A stretch of DNA of 64,000 nt from Rachicladosporium sp. CCFEE 5018 (taxonomy: Eukaryota > Ascomycota > Dothideomycetes > Cladosporiales > Cladosporiaceae), in the NCBI GenBank assembly GCA_002077045.2, contig KZ111140.1:805153-869152 (forward strand). The letters are read 5' to 3'. The position numbers were made by a program, and so were the translations under genes. The notes beneath the pieces are model-generated. The model had not been told where the DNA came from and searched no databases. It saw nothing but the letters and a program-made list of their open reading frames with translations. Positions within the stretch are counted from its first letter, which is position 1; each line of letters starts with the position of its first letter. Below are positions 43,011 to 54,008 of the stretch, piece after piece.

Positions 43011-44090
43011 CTAAAGTTGCCCAGCAGTGTTGAAGTCCTTCAACGCCTCCGCAACACGCTTCGTCATCGTCTTCTCCCCCTCACGCACCCACACGCGCGG
43101 GTCGTAGTACTTCTTATTCGGCTTGTCAGCGCCATCCGGGTTGCCGACCTGCGTGCTAACATAGTCCTTCTTCTTGATCATGTAGTCGCGGATGCCCTCG
43201 GTATAAGCGTACTGCAGATCAGTATCGAGATTGACCTTGACAACACCATACGAGATGGCGTCGAGGAACTCCTGCTTGGAGGAGCCGGAGCCGCCGTGGA
43301 AGACGAGGAAGACGGGCTTCTCTTCTTTGAGGTTCTCCTTCTCGGCGACGTATTTCTGGTGCTTGGAGAGGAGCTCGGGGTGGAGCTTTACGTTTCCGGG
43401 CTTGTACACGCCGTGGACGTTGCCGAAACCGGCTGCGATGGAGAAGTAGGGCGAGACCGGGGAGAGGGTCTTGTAGATCTCGTGGATGTCCTCGGGTTGA
43501 GTGTAGAGGGAGTTGTTGTCGACGTCCTCGTTATTCACACCATCCTCCTCACCTCCCGTGATGCCGATCTCCATCTCGAGCCACTGCTTCATGGGCGCCG
43601 CGCGCTCGAGGTACTTCTTCGTGGTGGAGATGTTGTAGTCCACGGACTCCTCGGACAAATCAATCATGTGGGAGCTGAACAGCGGCTCGCCGGTCTGCTT
43701 GAACCACTTCTCATCGGCATCCAGCATGCCATCCAACCACGGGAGGAGCTTCTTCGCGCAGTGATCGGTGTGGAGCACGACGGGGATGCCATAGGCTGGT
43801 GCGACGGCACGGATGTAGTGTGCTGCTGCCACGGCGCCGGCGATGGACGCGGATTGGTCCTTGTTGTCGACACCTTTGCCGGCGAAGTAGGCGGCGCCGC
43901 CTTGCGACATTTGCAGGATGATGGGCGACTTAGCATCGCGGGCTGCTTCGAGGGAGGCGACGACGGTGGAGGAGCTGGTGACGTTTATGGCGGGGATGGC
44001 GAAGGTCTTTTCTTGAGCGTACTTGAAGAGAGCCTTGACATCGTCGCCGTAGATGACGCCGGACTTGCGGGAGAGCACGCCTGTGGCCAT
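43011..44090 (-). CDS. FBA1: Fructose-1,6-bisphosphate aldolase, class II
   Basis: Zinc-dependent cleavage of fructose-1,6-bisphosphate to DHAP and glyceraldehyde-3-phosphate in glycolysis. Intronless, 359 aa, the usual fungal length. Motifs: FAIPAINVTSSSTVVA, zinc ligands in VLHTDHCAKK and FGNVHGVYKPG, VFHGGSGSS with the third ligand, and the substrate loop VKVNLDTDLQYAYT. Strong codon bias, as expected for an abundant enzyme, leaves a 436-codon open frame on the opposite strand that is not considered a gene. Confidence 0.98.
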   Translation of the reverse strand: MATGVLSRKSGVIYGDDVKALFKYAQEKTFAIPAINVTSSSTVVASLEAARDAKSPIILQMSQGGAAYFAGKGVDNKDQSASIAGAVAAAHYIRAVAPAYGIPVVLHTDHCAKKLLPWLDGMLDADEKWFKQTGEPLFSSHMIDLSEESVDYNISTTKKYLERAAPMKQWLEMEIGITGGEEDGVNNEDVDNNSLYTQPEDIHEIYKTLSPVSPYFSIAAGFGNVHGVYKPGNVKLHPELLSKHQKYVAEKENLKEEKPVFLVFHGGSGSSKQEFLDAISYGVVKVNLDTDLQYAYTEGIRDYMIKKKDYVSTQVGNPDGADKPNKKYYDPRVWVREGEKTMTKRVAEALKDFNTAGQL

Positions 44091-45001
44091 GATTGCTGTG
44101 TTGCTTTGTTGTAATGAGGGGTTTGTCTAGAAGGAATCTGGAAACTGGTCTTGCTTAAGATGGACGAGGAAAGAAGCTGTAGTATCTACTGCAGTTGTTG
44201 AGGTATTGGTTGCTGGCTCGGGTGCCGTTGGTCAATGGGAGGGCCGAGCCTGAGGTCATATTTTGTGATGTGTACCGATAGTGGGGTCGTACCTTCCCTG
44301 CCCCTCCTCTCGCTGGCCTCCGATGGACCCCGAGACTCGGGTATCGCAGGGCCTGGGGATGATTTCCTTACCAAAGCCGCGGCCTTCACGATTCAGTCAT
44401 CAATCCGTGAGATGCTAGTGACTTGAGAATCGCAGTCGTCCTTTGACCTCACTGCGTAGTGCATATTACCATGCTCCTAACATTTCGCAGAGTCTCTGTC
44501 ATAGCTCCATCCACTCTCAACGCAGCATAGGGCCGAATGCACGTTTGATCTCACGGACAAACAAGCTTGGCTTGGACCAGGGATGGCCAGCCTGCAGAGA
44601 GATAGCTGGCTCTGTGGATGACTTGGCCATGTGTTGTAAACTTCGCGCTGTTGGCGATATCGAGTTGAGGGTTCGCGACTGTCAAAGTCTTTGGTGACAG
44701 CCTCGCGTCTCAGTAAACCACTCGTGACGGTGAGCTGCATGAAGCATCATGATCTTTCGCGAGCATTGTCTATAGAGCGCTACAAGTACCTTCGTGGGAG
44801 TGAGCATGGAAGGGTGATGGACGTGGTCAGGCACTCAGGCTACTAGGAGCATTCGGCCTGGGATCTCAGGCTCGAGCTCGGAGCGCTTGTTTCTCCGCCC
44901 CCGGCGCGTTGCAAGCTCACGTCTACCAGATTTGTTATCGAGACATTCAGAGCGATACCATTGTGACTACTGTCGCTACGTCTGATTGCAAAACACCCAG
45001 A
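44091..45001. promoter_or_regulatory. Divergent intergenic region FBA1 / PRP19
   Basis: 911 bp holding the promoter of the probably highly expressed FBA1 gene and that of PRP19. No defined operator recognised. Confidence 0.4.
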
Positions 45002-46601
45002 ATGCTTTGCGCAAGTGAGTAGCAGCCTGTCTCCCGTCTAGACTCTAACTTCGCTAACTCTCTCGCAGTCTCAGGCGAATCACCGCAACAGCCTGTGGCT
45101 TCGCGCAAGTCGGGTCAGTCGCTCTCCTTTCCTGGGGTATGGGACGCACATAGCTGACAACTGGAACAGGCAACGTCTTCGAGAGACGCCTCATTGAAGC
45201 GTACATATCCGAGAACGGCACCGATCCAGTCAATGGCGAGGAGCTCACCACCGATGATCTGATCGAGCTGAAGCAAGCGCGTGCTGTGAAGCCGAGACCC
45301 CCGACCCTTACATCGATACCGGCACTGTTGTCGACCTTCCAGAACGAATGGGATGCAATCATTCTCGAGACCTTCCAGTTGAAGCAACAGCTGGCAGAGA
45401 CGAGGCAGGAGTTGAGCACTGCCTTGTACTACAACGATTCGGCGCAGAGGGTGATTTCGCGATTGCAAAAGGAGAGGGACGATGCGCGCGACGCACTGTC
45501 GAGAGTCACAGTCAGTGGGACGAATGGCATGAATGGAACGCACGGCGACGCAATGCAGGTGGATGAGCAGGGACTGTCAGAGTCGGTACTTGCAAGAATA
45601 GAAGCCACGCAACAGAAACTGTCCGCCACACGCCGCAAGCGACCAGTACCGGCAGAGTGGGTAACAGGAGAGACGATCGCAACGTACGAAGTCAAGGAGA
45701 CGATCGAGAGCTCGTTCACAGGAGCCAAGGCGCTTGCTGTCGATTTCAGCGGTGACTTCTTCCTTTGCGGTGACTCGGACGGTGGCATGGGTATCTATGA
45801 TCTCAAGAATGGCTCGTTCAGCACGAAGAGCAATCTTGGCGCTGGCGCCGTCCTCGACGGGACGTGGGTGCGTGACAAGACGGCAGTTGCGACGTCCAGT
45901 GGTGCAGTGGTGCTGGCGCTAGAGGGCTCGGCGGAGCAAAAGTGGCATCAACATGCTGGAGCTGCTATGGCGGTTGCGGCGCACCCGTGTGGTGATATCC
46001 TGGCTTCTGTTGGTGTCGACAAGAGCTATGTACTGTATGATGTTCAGAGCGGCTCGGTGCTCACGCAAGTGTACACAGACTCAGGTACGATGAACCACAG
46101 ACTATTCTTTGTTCAGCACTGACATATCTCGCAGAGCTTACAACAGTGACCTTCCACCCGGACGGGCATCTCCTTGCATTAGGTACATCTTCCGGCAGCA
46201 TAAAGCTCTACGACGTCAAGACCTCCCAGATCGCCCACACCTTTCCAGCCGCTGCCAACGCACCCATCTCGTCCCTCTCATTCTCAGAGAATGGCACTTG
46301 GCTCGCGTCGGCATACGACGGCCAGACTAGCGTCACGGTCTGGGATCTCAGAAAACTCAGCCAGCTCACCTCACTGGAGATCGGCACTGCAGTCTCGGGC
46401 ATCGCTTGGGACTACACTGGACAGTACTTGGCAGCCTGTGGAGCAGGTGCTGTGGTAGTGAGTGCGTATGACAAGAAGGCGAAGGCTTGGTCAGAGCCCT
46501 TGCGGAAGGCTGTCAACGCTGTGGACGTGCAGTGGGGCGCTAATGCGCAGAGTCTGGTGGCGCTGACGAACGAGGGCGCGGTTGATGTATTGAGAGCATG
46601 A
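45002..46601 (+). CDS. PRP19: PRP19 U-box E3 ligase, spliceosomal NineTeen complex
   Basis: Core of the NTC that stabilises the catalytic spliceosome; also acts in DNA repair. Four exons: 45002-45014, 45069-45113, 45170-46084 and 46135-46601 (introns 54, 56 and 50 bp) give 479 aa. The first two tiny exons supply MLCAISGESPQQPVASRKSG, the N-terminal U-box strand that no single open frame contains. Next come NVFERRLIEAYISENG and LTTDDLIELKQA, the PPTLTSIPALLSTFQNEWDA linker, a coiled coil (about residues 80-150) and a C-terminal WD40 propeller (VTFHPDGHLLALGTSSGSIKLYD). Confidence 0.96.
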
Positions 46602-47237
46602 GCTGAGGCAGGCGAGCGCTGCAGTATGGTGTAAGGGAAGGGTGTATACAGTATTATAACAAAATGCATGAGCTCTCTCGGAGATAGGAGGGTGAAACCC
46701 GAGCTCGTTGCCACTTTCACTGCGACTACTTTACTATGCTCGCAGTCTGCTTCTCGCTATGACTGTGCGAGCGGTGGGTCAGGAACAAGATCTTCACTTC
46801 TGCTTCCTCACAAGTCATCGAATGAATCGCAATTCGGTACTGCACCTCCGTGGCGCCTTTCTCTGATCACAAGCCAAGCGCGCATGGACGCCCTCGGCAG
46901 CGCTACGTCAACCCACCAGTCCACGACCACACTCCGACTCGACACCTCTCATTCATACACAACCTGCACTCTGCCTGCCGATGGGCACAGTGCTACGCCA
47001 ACAGGAGCATACGCATTCCCTTAGCTCAGCTTCTGGAATCTGGCGGGCTGGTCAGCAGAAAGGCACACGAATATGTTCGGCAGTGGCGCTTCCACTCACC
47101 GAGCCAGCATAAAGGTAAGAGGGCTTATACTTTGATGGGCACATGTGAACGTCGTGCCCCTCTCTTTCGCAGATCTACTGCTGGATAGAGGAGAACTGAA
47201 AATCCTTCTCGTGTATGCAATTTCCTTCTGACACGAT
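46602..47237. other. Intergenic PRP19 / RING gene
   Basis: 636 bp with no recognised gene; the end is presumed promoter and leader of the RING-protein gene. Confidence 0.4.
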
Positions 47238-48954
47238 ATGGCTAAACAGCACCCATTCACTATGCCCGCCCACCGCCGGGAGCCCTCTGTGGAGCTCGGG
47301 AGCGCTTATAGCAGGGAATCGGAGAGGTCACATGGGAGTCACGGGGGGTTCAGGGACCTACTTCACCCGACAAACCATTCGCCGCCACCGTTTCGAAGAG
47401 AGAGGGAAGAAGATCACGATGACTTTGTTGGAAGGAGGTGGATAGATGAGAGGAGGCCTCAGAGAGAGCTTCCGAGAAGGTATCCTGGTGACGGGTTCGA
47501 TTTCAGACGACCGGTCATGAGTAATGCGGCACGTGGCAGGGAGGAGAGGGAAGAGCGGAGTGCACGGGATGATGCGAGGGACGAAGAGCCGGGAGCGGAG
47601 ATGGTCGATGTGGATGAAGATGAAGGGCTGCCAGACATGTGGAATGGGGAGGGATACGACCCAGTCCATGTGGACGACCGGCTACGTGAGCCACAAGTCG
47701 CATCTCGTGAAGAGAGGGTACACGCGGAGACACGAGCCCGCGCTCAGCGATTGCCACACTACGACAACGCTATCATCGATCTCGTGAGCGACGATGAAAC
47801 CGACAACGCACAGCCGCCACCTCAACCGCAGCAAACAGAGTCAAGGCAATGGCGGCCTCAATACGACCCAGCACATCACCCTCGAACATCTGCTCTCAGA
47901 CATCCACGACTCGTTCGCCAAGCAACACCAGCCCCCATGGAGTTCTTCGACCTCGAATTTCTGGGCTCCAACCCCATCACCCGCCAGAGCACGCCCGCCA
48001 CCATGGCCACGGCAGGCAGTACTAGCGTGCCTACAAACCCTACCATCGATCTTACAGCCGAGGACGAAGACGAAGATGCCGATCTTTTCATCACTGAGAC
48101 ACGTCCCGCTCGGCCAGGCATCAACAACACCCGCCCCGACATCATTCACCCCAACGCTGGTGCTCGCGATGACGATGAGGACCTAGAAGAGATCACCTAC
48201 GGCGGCCCCCTCGCCCGCCTAGCAGGCCTCGTCCGAGATCGCGCGCCAGCCGGCTACCCCGGCCGCCTAATCCGCGCCTTCCAACACGCCCAAGCAAACG
48301 ATGGCAACGAAGTCGCACGCATGCTACCGGAGCTTCGAGAAAATTACCACGGTCACCATGATCACCTGCATCAGAGACAAGAACTAGCACGTGCCCGCGC
48401 GAACAGACTACATCGTCATAGGCAAATTGTTGCGCAGCGGCCTCAAAACTACCAGCCCTACCCTGGAATGCATAATCTGGTTGGACCTGGACCGATGCCT
48501 GATATCGCAGGTATGCCTGGTATGATGGATTACGGCAATGCGGCTTTTGATCTTGGATTGCAACCTAGGCAGCTCTCACCCACTTATGAGGCGCCGAAGC
48601 AGGCTGAGAAGGGGTTCACGATGAGTCCTGGGGAGGAGGAGATCGTGGTCTGTCCGAATTGCGGGGATGAGTTGGCAGTTGCTGGAGATGGGGGGAAAGG
48701 CCAGGTCTGGGTAATCAGAGGCTGCGGTCACGTAAGTCATGGCGCTTACTACAGTTTCCAAATCGTGTTGCTAACTTCCATCACAGGCGTACTGCGGCAC
48801 CTGCATGGCTAATCGCAACAAAGGTGGGAGTCGCAAGGGCAAAGGGAGAATCACGGATTCGCCGCCGACTCTGCCGTTCAAGAGTTGTGTGGTGGAGGGC
48901 TGCAAGCGGAAGGTCACGACTAAGGATGTGATTCATGTGTACATGAGCAGCTAG
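47238..48954 (+). CDS. RING-finger protein with SUMO-interaction-like motifs (Slx8/STUbL-like)
   Basis: Exons 47238-48731 and 48787-48954 (55-bp GTAAGT intron) give 553 aa. The long N-terminal part is disordered and rich in Arg, Glu and Pro. It has two hydrophobic-acidic motifs that fit SUMO-interaction motifs: NAIIDLVSDDE (about residue 177) and NPTIDLTAEDEDED (about residue 270). A C-terminal RING-type zinc finger spans the intron: VVCPNCGDEL, RGCGHAYCGTCM, CVVEGCKRK. Tandem SIMs plus a terminal RING is the layout of SUMO-targeted ubiquitin ligases, so a nuclear STUbL role is plausible but not proven. A second in-frame ATG 24 bases downstream could be the true start. Confidence 0.75.
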
Positions 48955-49340
48955 TGGGTGACTCGTCATTCGCGCAGGACAGGTGCGCTGTGAGCAGTAG
49001 CACTGGGTGACGAGGTTGTTCATTTGGGAATATGGAAGCGCGGTGTTCTGGAGGCTTGCTTGCTTGCTGTGCTGCATTTCTAGCCTGATCGAAAGCTGCG
49101 ACGACCGCTGCGACGGTTTGGTAACGATGATTGATCAATTTGCTGTCCCAATCATCGTGCGTGTTGCTCTCATTGCCGCCGTATGCCTCTGCCTTTGACA
49201 GCGACATCGATTTCTGTCCCGGACAAACATCCTCCCCCAGCACCAAGCTTCACTTCCCAAAAAGTTGCCAGCCTCGGCACCTCAACCATTGTACATTTCT
49301 CTCCTCTCAGCATTGCTACCTGTCCACCAGCCAAACCACA
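48955..49340. other. Intergenic RING gene / PHS1
   Basis: 386 bp; pyrimidine-rich leader before the PHS1 ATG, nothing else recognised. Confidence 0.4.
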
Positions 49341-50193
49341 ATGGACCGCCCATCCGACTCCCAGCTTCCACCTCCCACCCACAAACACCCACCCCGCTCC
49401 TCATCGAAATCGGGCTCCACGATTCCCATTCTCAAGCCTACAAAGACCCCGAGCTCCGCTTCCCATGGCTACCTAATCCTCTACAACGCCGTCTCAGCTG
49501 CGCTATGGGCGAATATATTGACGCAGGTGCTTGTGCTTGCGCGGGGGGAGGGGTTTGCAGGGGTGTTTGAGGGGCTGGACGAGTTTGTGAGGACTGTGCA
49601 GACGTTGGCGGGGATGGAGGTCGTGCATAGCGCGATAGGTGAGTGAGGGACCCATGACAGCGATAGGGTAGGACGTCTCGAGCGGGAATAGGAGCTAACT
49701 GTGCTGGCTAGGACTGGTGCGGGCGCCGCTACTCACGACTATCATGCAAGTCGCGTCTCGATTCCTGCTGGTCTGGGGCATTGCGTTCTTCCTCCCCGGG
49801 AGCACTGCCTCGTCGTCGGCCTACACTACCATGCTACTTGCTTGGAGCCTTACGGAAGTCATCCGGTACTCATACTTCGTCATCAACCTCACGTATGGCT
49901 TCGTGCCTGATGCGATCACCTGGCTAAGGTACAACACCTTCCTGGTACTGTATCCACTGGGCATTTCAAGTGAGTGTTGGCTGGTGTATAGGGCTATGAG
50001 CGAGGCCGGCAAGATTGGCGGCGAGGGCACCCTGGGAGGGAACGTCATCGTGTGGTGGGCACTGGTCGGCGTGCTGGCGGTCTATGTACCGGGGAGCTGG
50101 GTGCTGTTCACGCATATGCTGGGACAGAGGACCAAGGTCATGAAGACGTTGAAGACAACGCGTCAAAAGAATGAGAGCAAGAAGCAATCGTAG
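49341..50193 (+). CDS. PHS1: Very-long-chain 3-hydroxyacyl-CoA dehydratase (PHS1/HACD)
   Basis: Third step of the ER fatty-acid elongation cycle. Exons 49341-49638 and 49712-50193 (73-bp GTGAGT...CTAG intron) give 259 aa. A Pro/Ser-rich N-terminus of about 40 residues precedes several membrane helices. Family landmarks: YLILYNAVSAALWA, LAGMEVVHSAIGLVRAPLLTTIMQVASR, WSLTEVIRYSYF, and the catalytic YPLGISSE with Tyr and Glu. The lysine-rich C-terminus (TRQKNESKKQS) fits ER retrieval. Confidence 0.95.
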
Positions 50194-50326
50194 GCACTTC
50201 GAATAGCGTGTATGATAATGTACATACCCATGACATGACCTGTCCTATCTCCCTTCCTGCTCGTGATGTTCATGTACTCGTATGTCGCCCAGCGCTGTCA
50301 ATTCTCCGATCAGACATATCTCCAGC

Positions 50327-50971
50327 TCATCGATTCCCTTTCCAGACCTCCCACCCCATCTCCCTCTCCCCCAACACATACTCTCCCCCACCCACATCCT
50401 CGTCGCCAATATCCCTCATCATCTGCCCCTCCAACCACTCCGCATACCCTCTCCCAACACTCCCCCCAACCCTCGCCCTCCCCACGCCTCTAACCCCCTC
50501 AAACAGCCCCAGAACCCTATAATCGCAGCTATCATACATACTCTGAAATACCTCAATCTCCAACTCCTCGACGCCCGTGAAAGCCTTCCTCGCGTCTTCG
50601 GCCGTGAACCTCGGATCCGTGTCCAATCGCACGAGCAGATGAAACCGCTTTATCAACGGCAGCAAACGCGGATGTCGCACAGACGGTAGGATGCGCCGCG
50701 GTGGGCCGAACGAGAGGATGAATGAGGGGTGTGAGGCTAGGAGCGAGACATCTGCTGAGAAGATGTTGCAGCCGTAGAGGATTGGGGTGCCGAGGGTATT
50801 GAGGCGGTGGGAGGTCAGGAGGACGTTGGCGCAGAAGCGGGAGGGAGGATCGGGGGGTGTGAGGGCGGTTAGGGGAGGGACGGGGTGGTGCAGGAGGTAG
50901 AGGAGGATTTGGTTCAGGAGCTCGGCCGGGAGAAGGAGGAGTCGGCTGGTGGGAGTATCGACGGAAGCCAT
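50327..50971 (-). CDS. F-box-like hypothetical protein
   Basis: Single exon, 214 aa from MASVDTPTSRLLLLPAELL. The leucine-rich start LLLLPAELLNQILLYLL fits the F-box-like motif, followed by LLTSHRLNTLGTPILYGCNIF, a pattern frequent in uncharacterised Dothideomycete proteins. The C-terminus is Gly/Glu-rich. Not related in detail to the F-box-like genes at 4744 and 11310. Convergent with PHS1, only 133 bp between stops. Confidence 0.65.
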   Translation of the reverse strand: MASVDTPTSRLLLLPAELLNQILLYLLHHPVPPLTALTPPDPPSRFCANVLLTSHRLNTLGTPILYGCNIFSADVSLLASHPSFILSFGPPRRILPSVRHPRLLPLIKRFHLLVRLDTDPRFTAEDARKAFTGVEELEIEVFQSMYDSCDYRVLGLFEGVRGVGRARVGGSVGRGYAEWLEGQMMRDIGDEDVGGGEYVLGEREMGWEVWKGNR

Positions 50972-51782
50972 GTGATAGGATGACAAGTAATTTGTGAAGT
51001 TGAGTAGACAATCGAAGGCGATCTCCGCCTGCCAGAGGTCCCGTCTACATGGTCACATGTACCTACTGTGTCGATGTTTCGATGAGTCTTGGAGCTGCTC
51101 TCGTTCGAGATGTCGTTATCAAACCTTATCGGCCGAGCAGGGGAGCATGGGGTATCAATACTCGGCGAGGAACGGTCCTGTCAACGGGAGCCATTTTATA
51201 AGCTTTTATCGCGCATCTAGGACCGACGCCTGAGTGTGCGCAAGGTGTGTGAGTGTGATGACAGGTCCGGGGCTTGGGCGCGGTCAATGGATCACATCGA
51301 GACCGCACCTTGAGCTTGTTTGGTTGCTCTATCTCTTCCTCCGCCTACAACACCAAGTCCCGTCCGTTTCCAGAACGCGACGTGAACCCACCCTCCACAC
51401 CTCCAAGTCCCTCCTCGTCACTTTCGTCCCGACTCAACTACCCAACAACTACAGTCTTTCACCTCCGCCAGAAAAGCAGGGTATCAAAGCACAACGCCAT
51501 CACACCCCAGCAAAACATAACACCTCCCTCCCCAGCCCAAAATATCCAATAACGAGCTTTCATTCTCTGCACATTGTTTCATTAATGCCCCCAGTCCCCG
51601 CCGTGGACCTCTCACGCTCGCTCAGCGGCGGATTATACGCCCAAGTTGTTTGGTGTTACTAAAGATTATGTGTCGAACATGCGGTCGAAAGGAAGTATTG
51701 CGATAATGTGGTCAAACTGGCTGAAAAGGCGCTTGATGGTCGCAGGAAAGCAGTGAATGTAACGTTCCGAAGCAGCGCTGGC
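50972..51782. other. Intergenic, no gene recognised
   Basis: 811 bp between the F-box-like start and the homeobox-gene stop; a short frame at 51585-51662 lacks similarity and is not called. Confidence 0.4.
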
Positions 51783-54008
51783 TCAGTGCTGGCTGATTGA
51801 ATTCGGATCGATGAACATGCCCATATTTTGCATGTCGATCTGCTCCTGCGTGGGTGAATCGTGCTTCTGCGGACTAGGGTGGTAGCTCTGCTGTCCTTCG
51901 GGCACATGGTGCATGGGCGACGGACTTTGGAGGACGTTCGAATCCTGATAAAGCAAGCCGCCATTCTTCGGGCTCTGAAAGTGCATTGCCTGCTCTCGCG
52001 GCATCTGGGAAGGCGTATCGAAAGACACACCGCTGTCCTGATGTTGTTGACCAGGCGTGTGCGAAGGGAACGACATCGAGCCGTCCTGTGGCTGGTGCGG
52101 TGGACTTTGGTAGTCGCCTGTGCCGTCGGCGATCCGGTAAGGAATATTCAGATCACCATGTGATGTCGAAGGAGGCGGCATCTCGAATGTGAAGCTTCCA
52201 TCCGGCATCGGAGAGTGGAATTCGTCATTCATTGGACTTCTGAAGGGAAGTGCCATTTGTTTGTTGAAAGAATCCGACAAGTATGTGCCCTCGTCATTGA
52301 GCTGTGAGTTGTCGCCAGGTGTGCCGAAGAGGTCAGCACTCTGACTTCGTCCCATACCGCTGAGTGGTGGCGAGTGGTCTGCAATTGCAGGGTCACCATA
52401 GCCCATCGAGAGCGGTGTGTTGCTCGTGCCGATCATGGCTCCCGGGTCGACTGCAAGATAGCTGTTGTTGTGTGGCGTGCTGAACTGCACTGGATGCATT
52501 GGCTCTGATGAGGGCGCGGAGGCGAAGAATGCAGGCGTACCAAAGTCACTCGGCGAGTTCAGTGTCGTTGCTGACATCGGACCGGCAAAGCGAAAATCCA
52601 TGCCATAGTTCGCTGAAGTGTCGATACTCAAACTGCCAGTTGGCGCAAAGTTCTGTGCATGCTGGTACTGGGGTTGAGGCGCAAAGATGGCCGGATCTTG
52701 CATATGTAGTGGCGCGGCATGTCCTTCGTGCTGTATCATGAAGGATGGCATCGGCTGACGGATCATCGAGAAGTCGATGGCGGCAGGCACAGATCGACTG
52801 CGCTGCCGCTTGTGTCCTCTGGGCGCTGGCGGACCCATCAAGCCCATGTTGGGATCGTGCGGGAACAGGTTCATAGGGTTATGCGGGTGTACCAGGTGGT
52901 TCGGCTGACTTGCAGGTCGGTGAACGATTGGCGACACAGGCGCAGATGCGATACCGAACAGGTTGTGGTCGAAGACAGCGTGTCTGTTCTGATACGCTTC
53001 AAGCGATACGAGCTTCGCGAGTTGGCCACTAAGGGTCTTCGATGGTCCACCTAGATGATGTACCATCACCTGGCTGGCCTGCTGCTCTTCTGTAAAGTCG
53101 CCACACTCGTAGAAGCCTCCGCTCCCAGAGCTGTCCATGTAAAACTTGGGTGGTCTCGTGAGCTCAACGACCAAACCACCAGTCCTCTGCGAAGCACCCT
53201 CTGCTGCGGCCTGCACATCACCTTGGTCCAGTGTGAGGTTTTTGATCCACGCGAAGGGATATTCGATCTTGTACCCGGCTGAGTCGTTATTGATGTAGTA
53301 CGTCACGCAACCTTTCTCGGGCGAGTAGAAGATGACCAAGTCCATGCTACTCTGACCAACGCGCCGCCATGTACCGATTGACAGTGACCTACACTGGAAA
53401 TGTTGTATGACGGTCTTGCCAGCGCCAGGATCTGTGTTAAGGACAAGACCAGGCCCGTACGGGCTGAAGCCAGGACCAACGCGTCCCATCATGCTACCCA
53501 TCATCCCTTTGCTGGGTCCGTACGCTTGCATCGCCAAGTACTGTCGCATGGAGTCCGGTATACTGTCGCAGTCTTCTCCGCTCTCGATACTTCGTTTGGC
53601 TATGTTCTTGATTTTGGCTCGTCTGGAAGTACCATTAGTGACCGTACTTGGATGTTTGGAGTATGCCCGAGCCTACCTATTCTGGAACCAAATCTGTACA
53701 GATCGCTCGGTCATGTTGATGTCCGATGCTATCCTCTCCCGGACCAACGCAGTCGGTGTTGGGTTCTTGTTGAACTCAATCTCCAGCGTCATAAGCTGAT
53801 CCTGTGTTGCTCTTTGTCGCTTCTGATTCTTTTGCTGTTGAGTCAGGGTACTCTTCCTTGGCGGTCTGCGTGCGGCAGCGGCAGCACTGCTGGCCGAGGA
53901 TCCATGGGATGATGGTGGCAGCATCGATGGCTTGTCATCCTCGATGGGAGAGTCCGATAAGAGGTCCTCAGATTGGTATCGCTCGGGCGGGAGCATGACG
54001 TCCGCCAT
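51783..54008 (-). CDS. Homeobox transcription factor
   Basis: Exons 54008-53677 and 53622-51783 flank a 54-bp GTAGGC...TCCAG intron and give 723 aa. The homeodomain spans about residues 50-116 (QRATQDQLMTLEIEFNKNP to the recognition helix SVQIWFQNRRAKIK); the intron interrupts the conserved NRR. A second conserved region (about residues 160-260: TVIQHFQCRSLSIGTWRRVG, then DLVIFYSPEKG and PFAWIKNL) is typical of one fungal homeobox class, which I think includes Phx1/Htf1-type regulators of sporulation. The C-terminal 400 residues are low-complexity, rich in Pro, Ser, His and Gln. The paralogue name is uncertain. Confidence 0.88.

Noticed and set aside
42717..43011. PFK-2 and FBA1 as a functional glycolytic cluster
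   Set aside because: Convergent neighbours with related chemistry, but two housekeeping genes side by side are not enough evidence for clustering.
42804..44114. 436-codon open frame antisense to FBA1
   Set aside because: It mirrors the strongly codon-biased FBA1 gene and has no protein-family features; stop-free antisense frames are expected opposite such genes.
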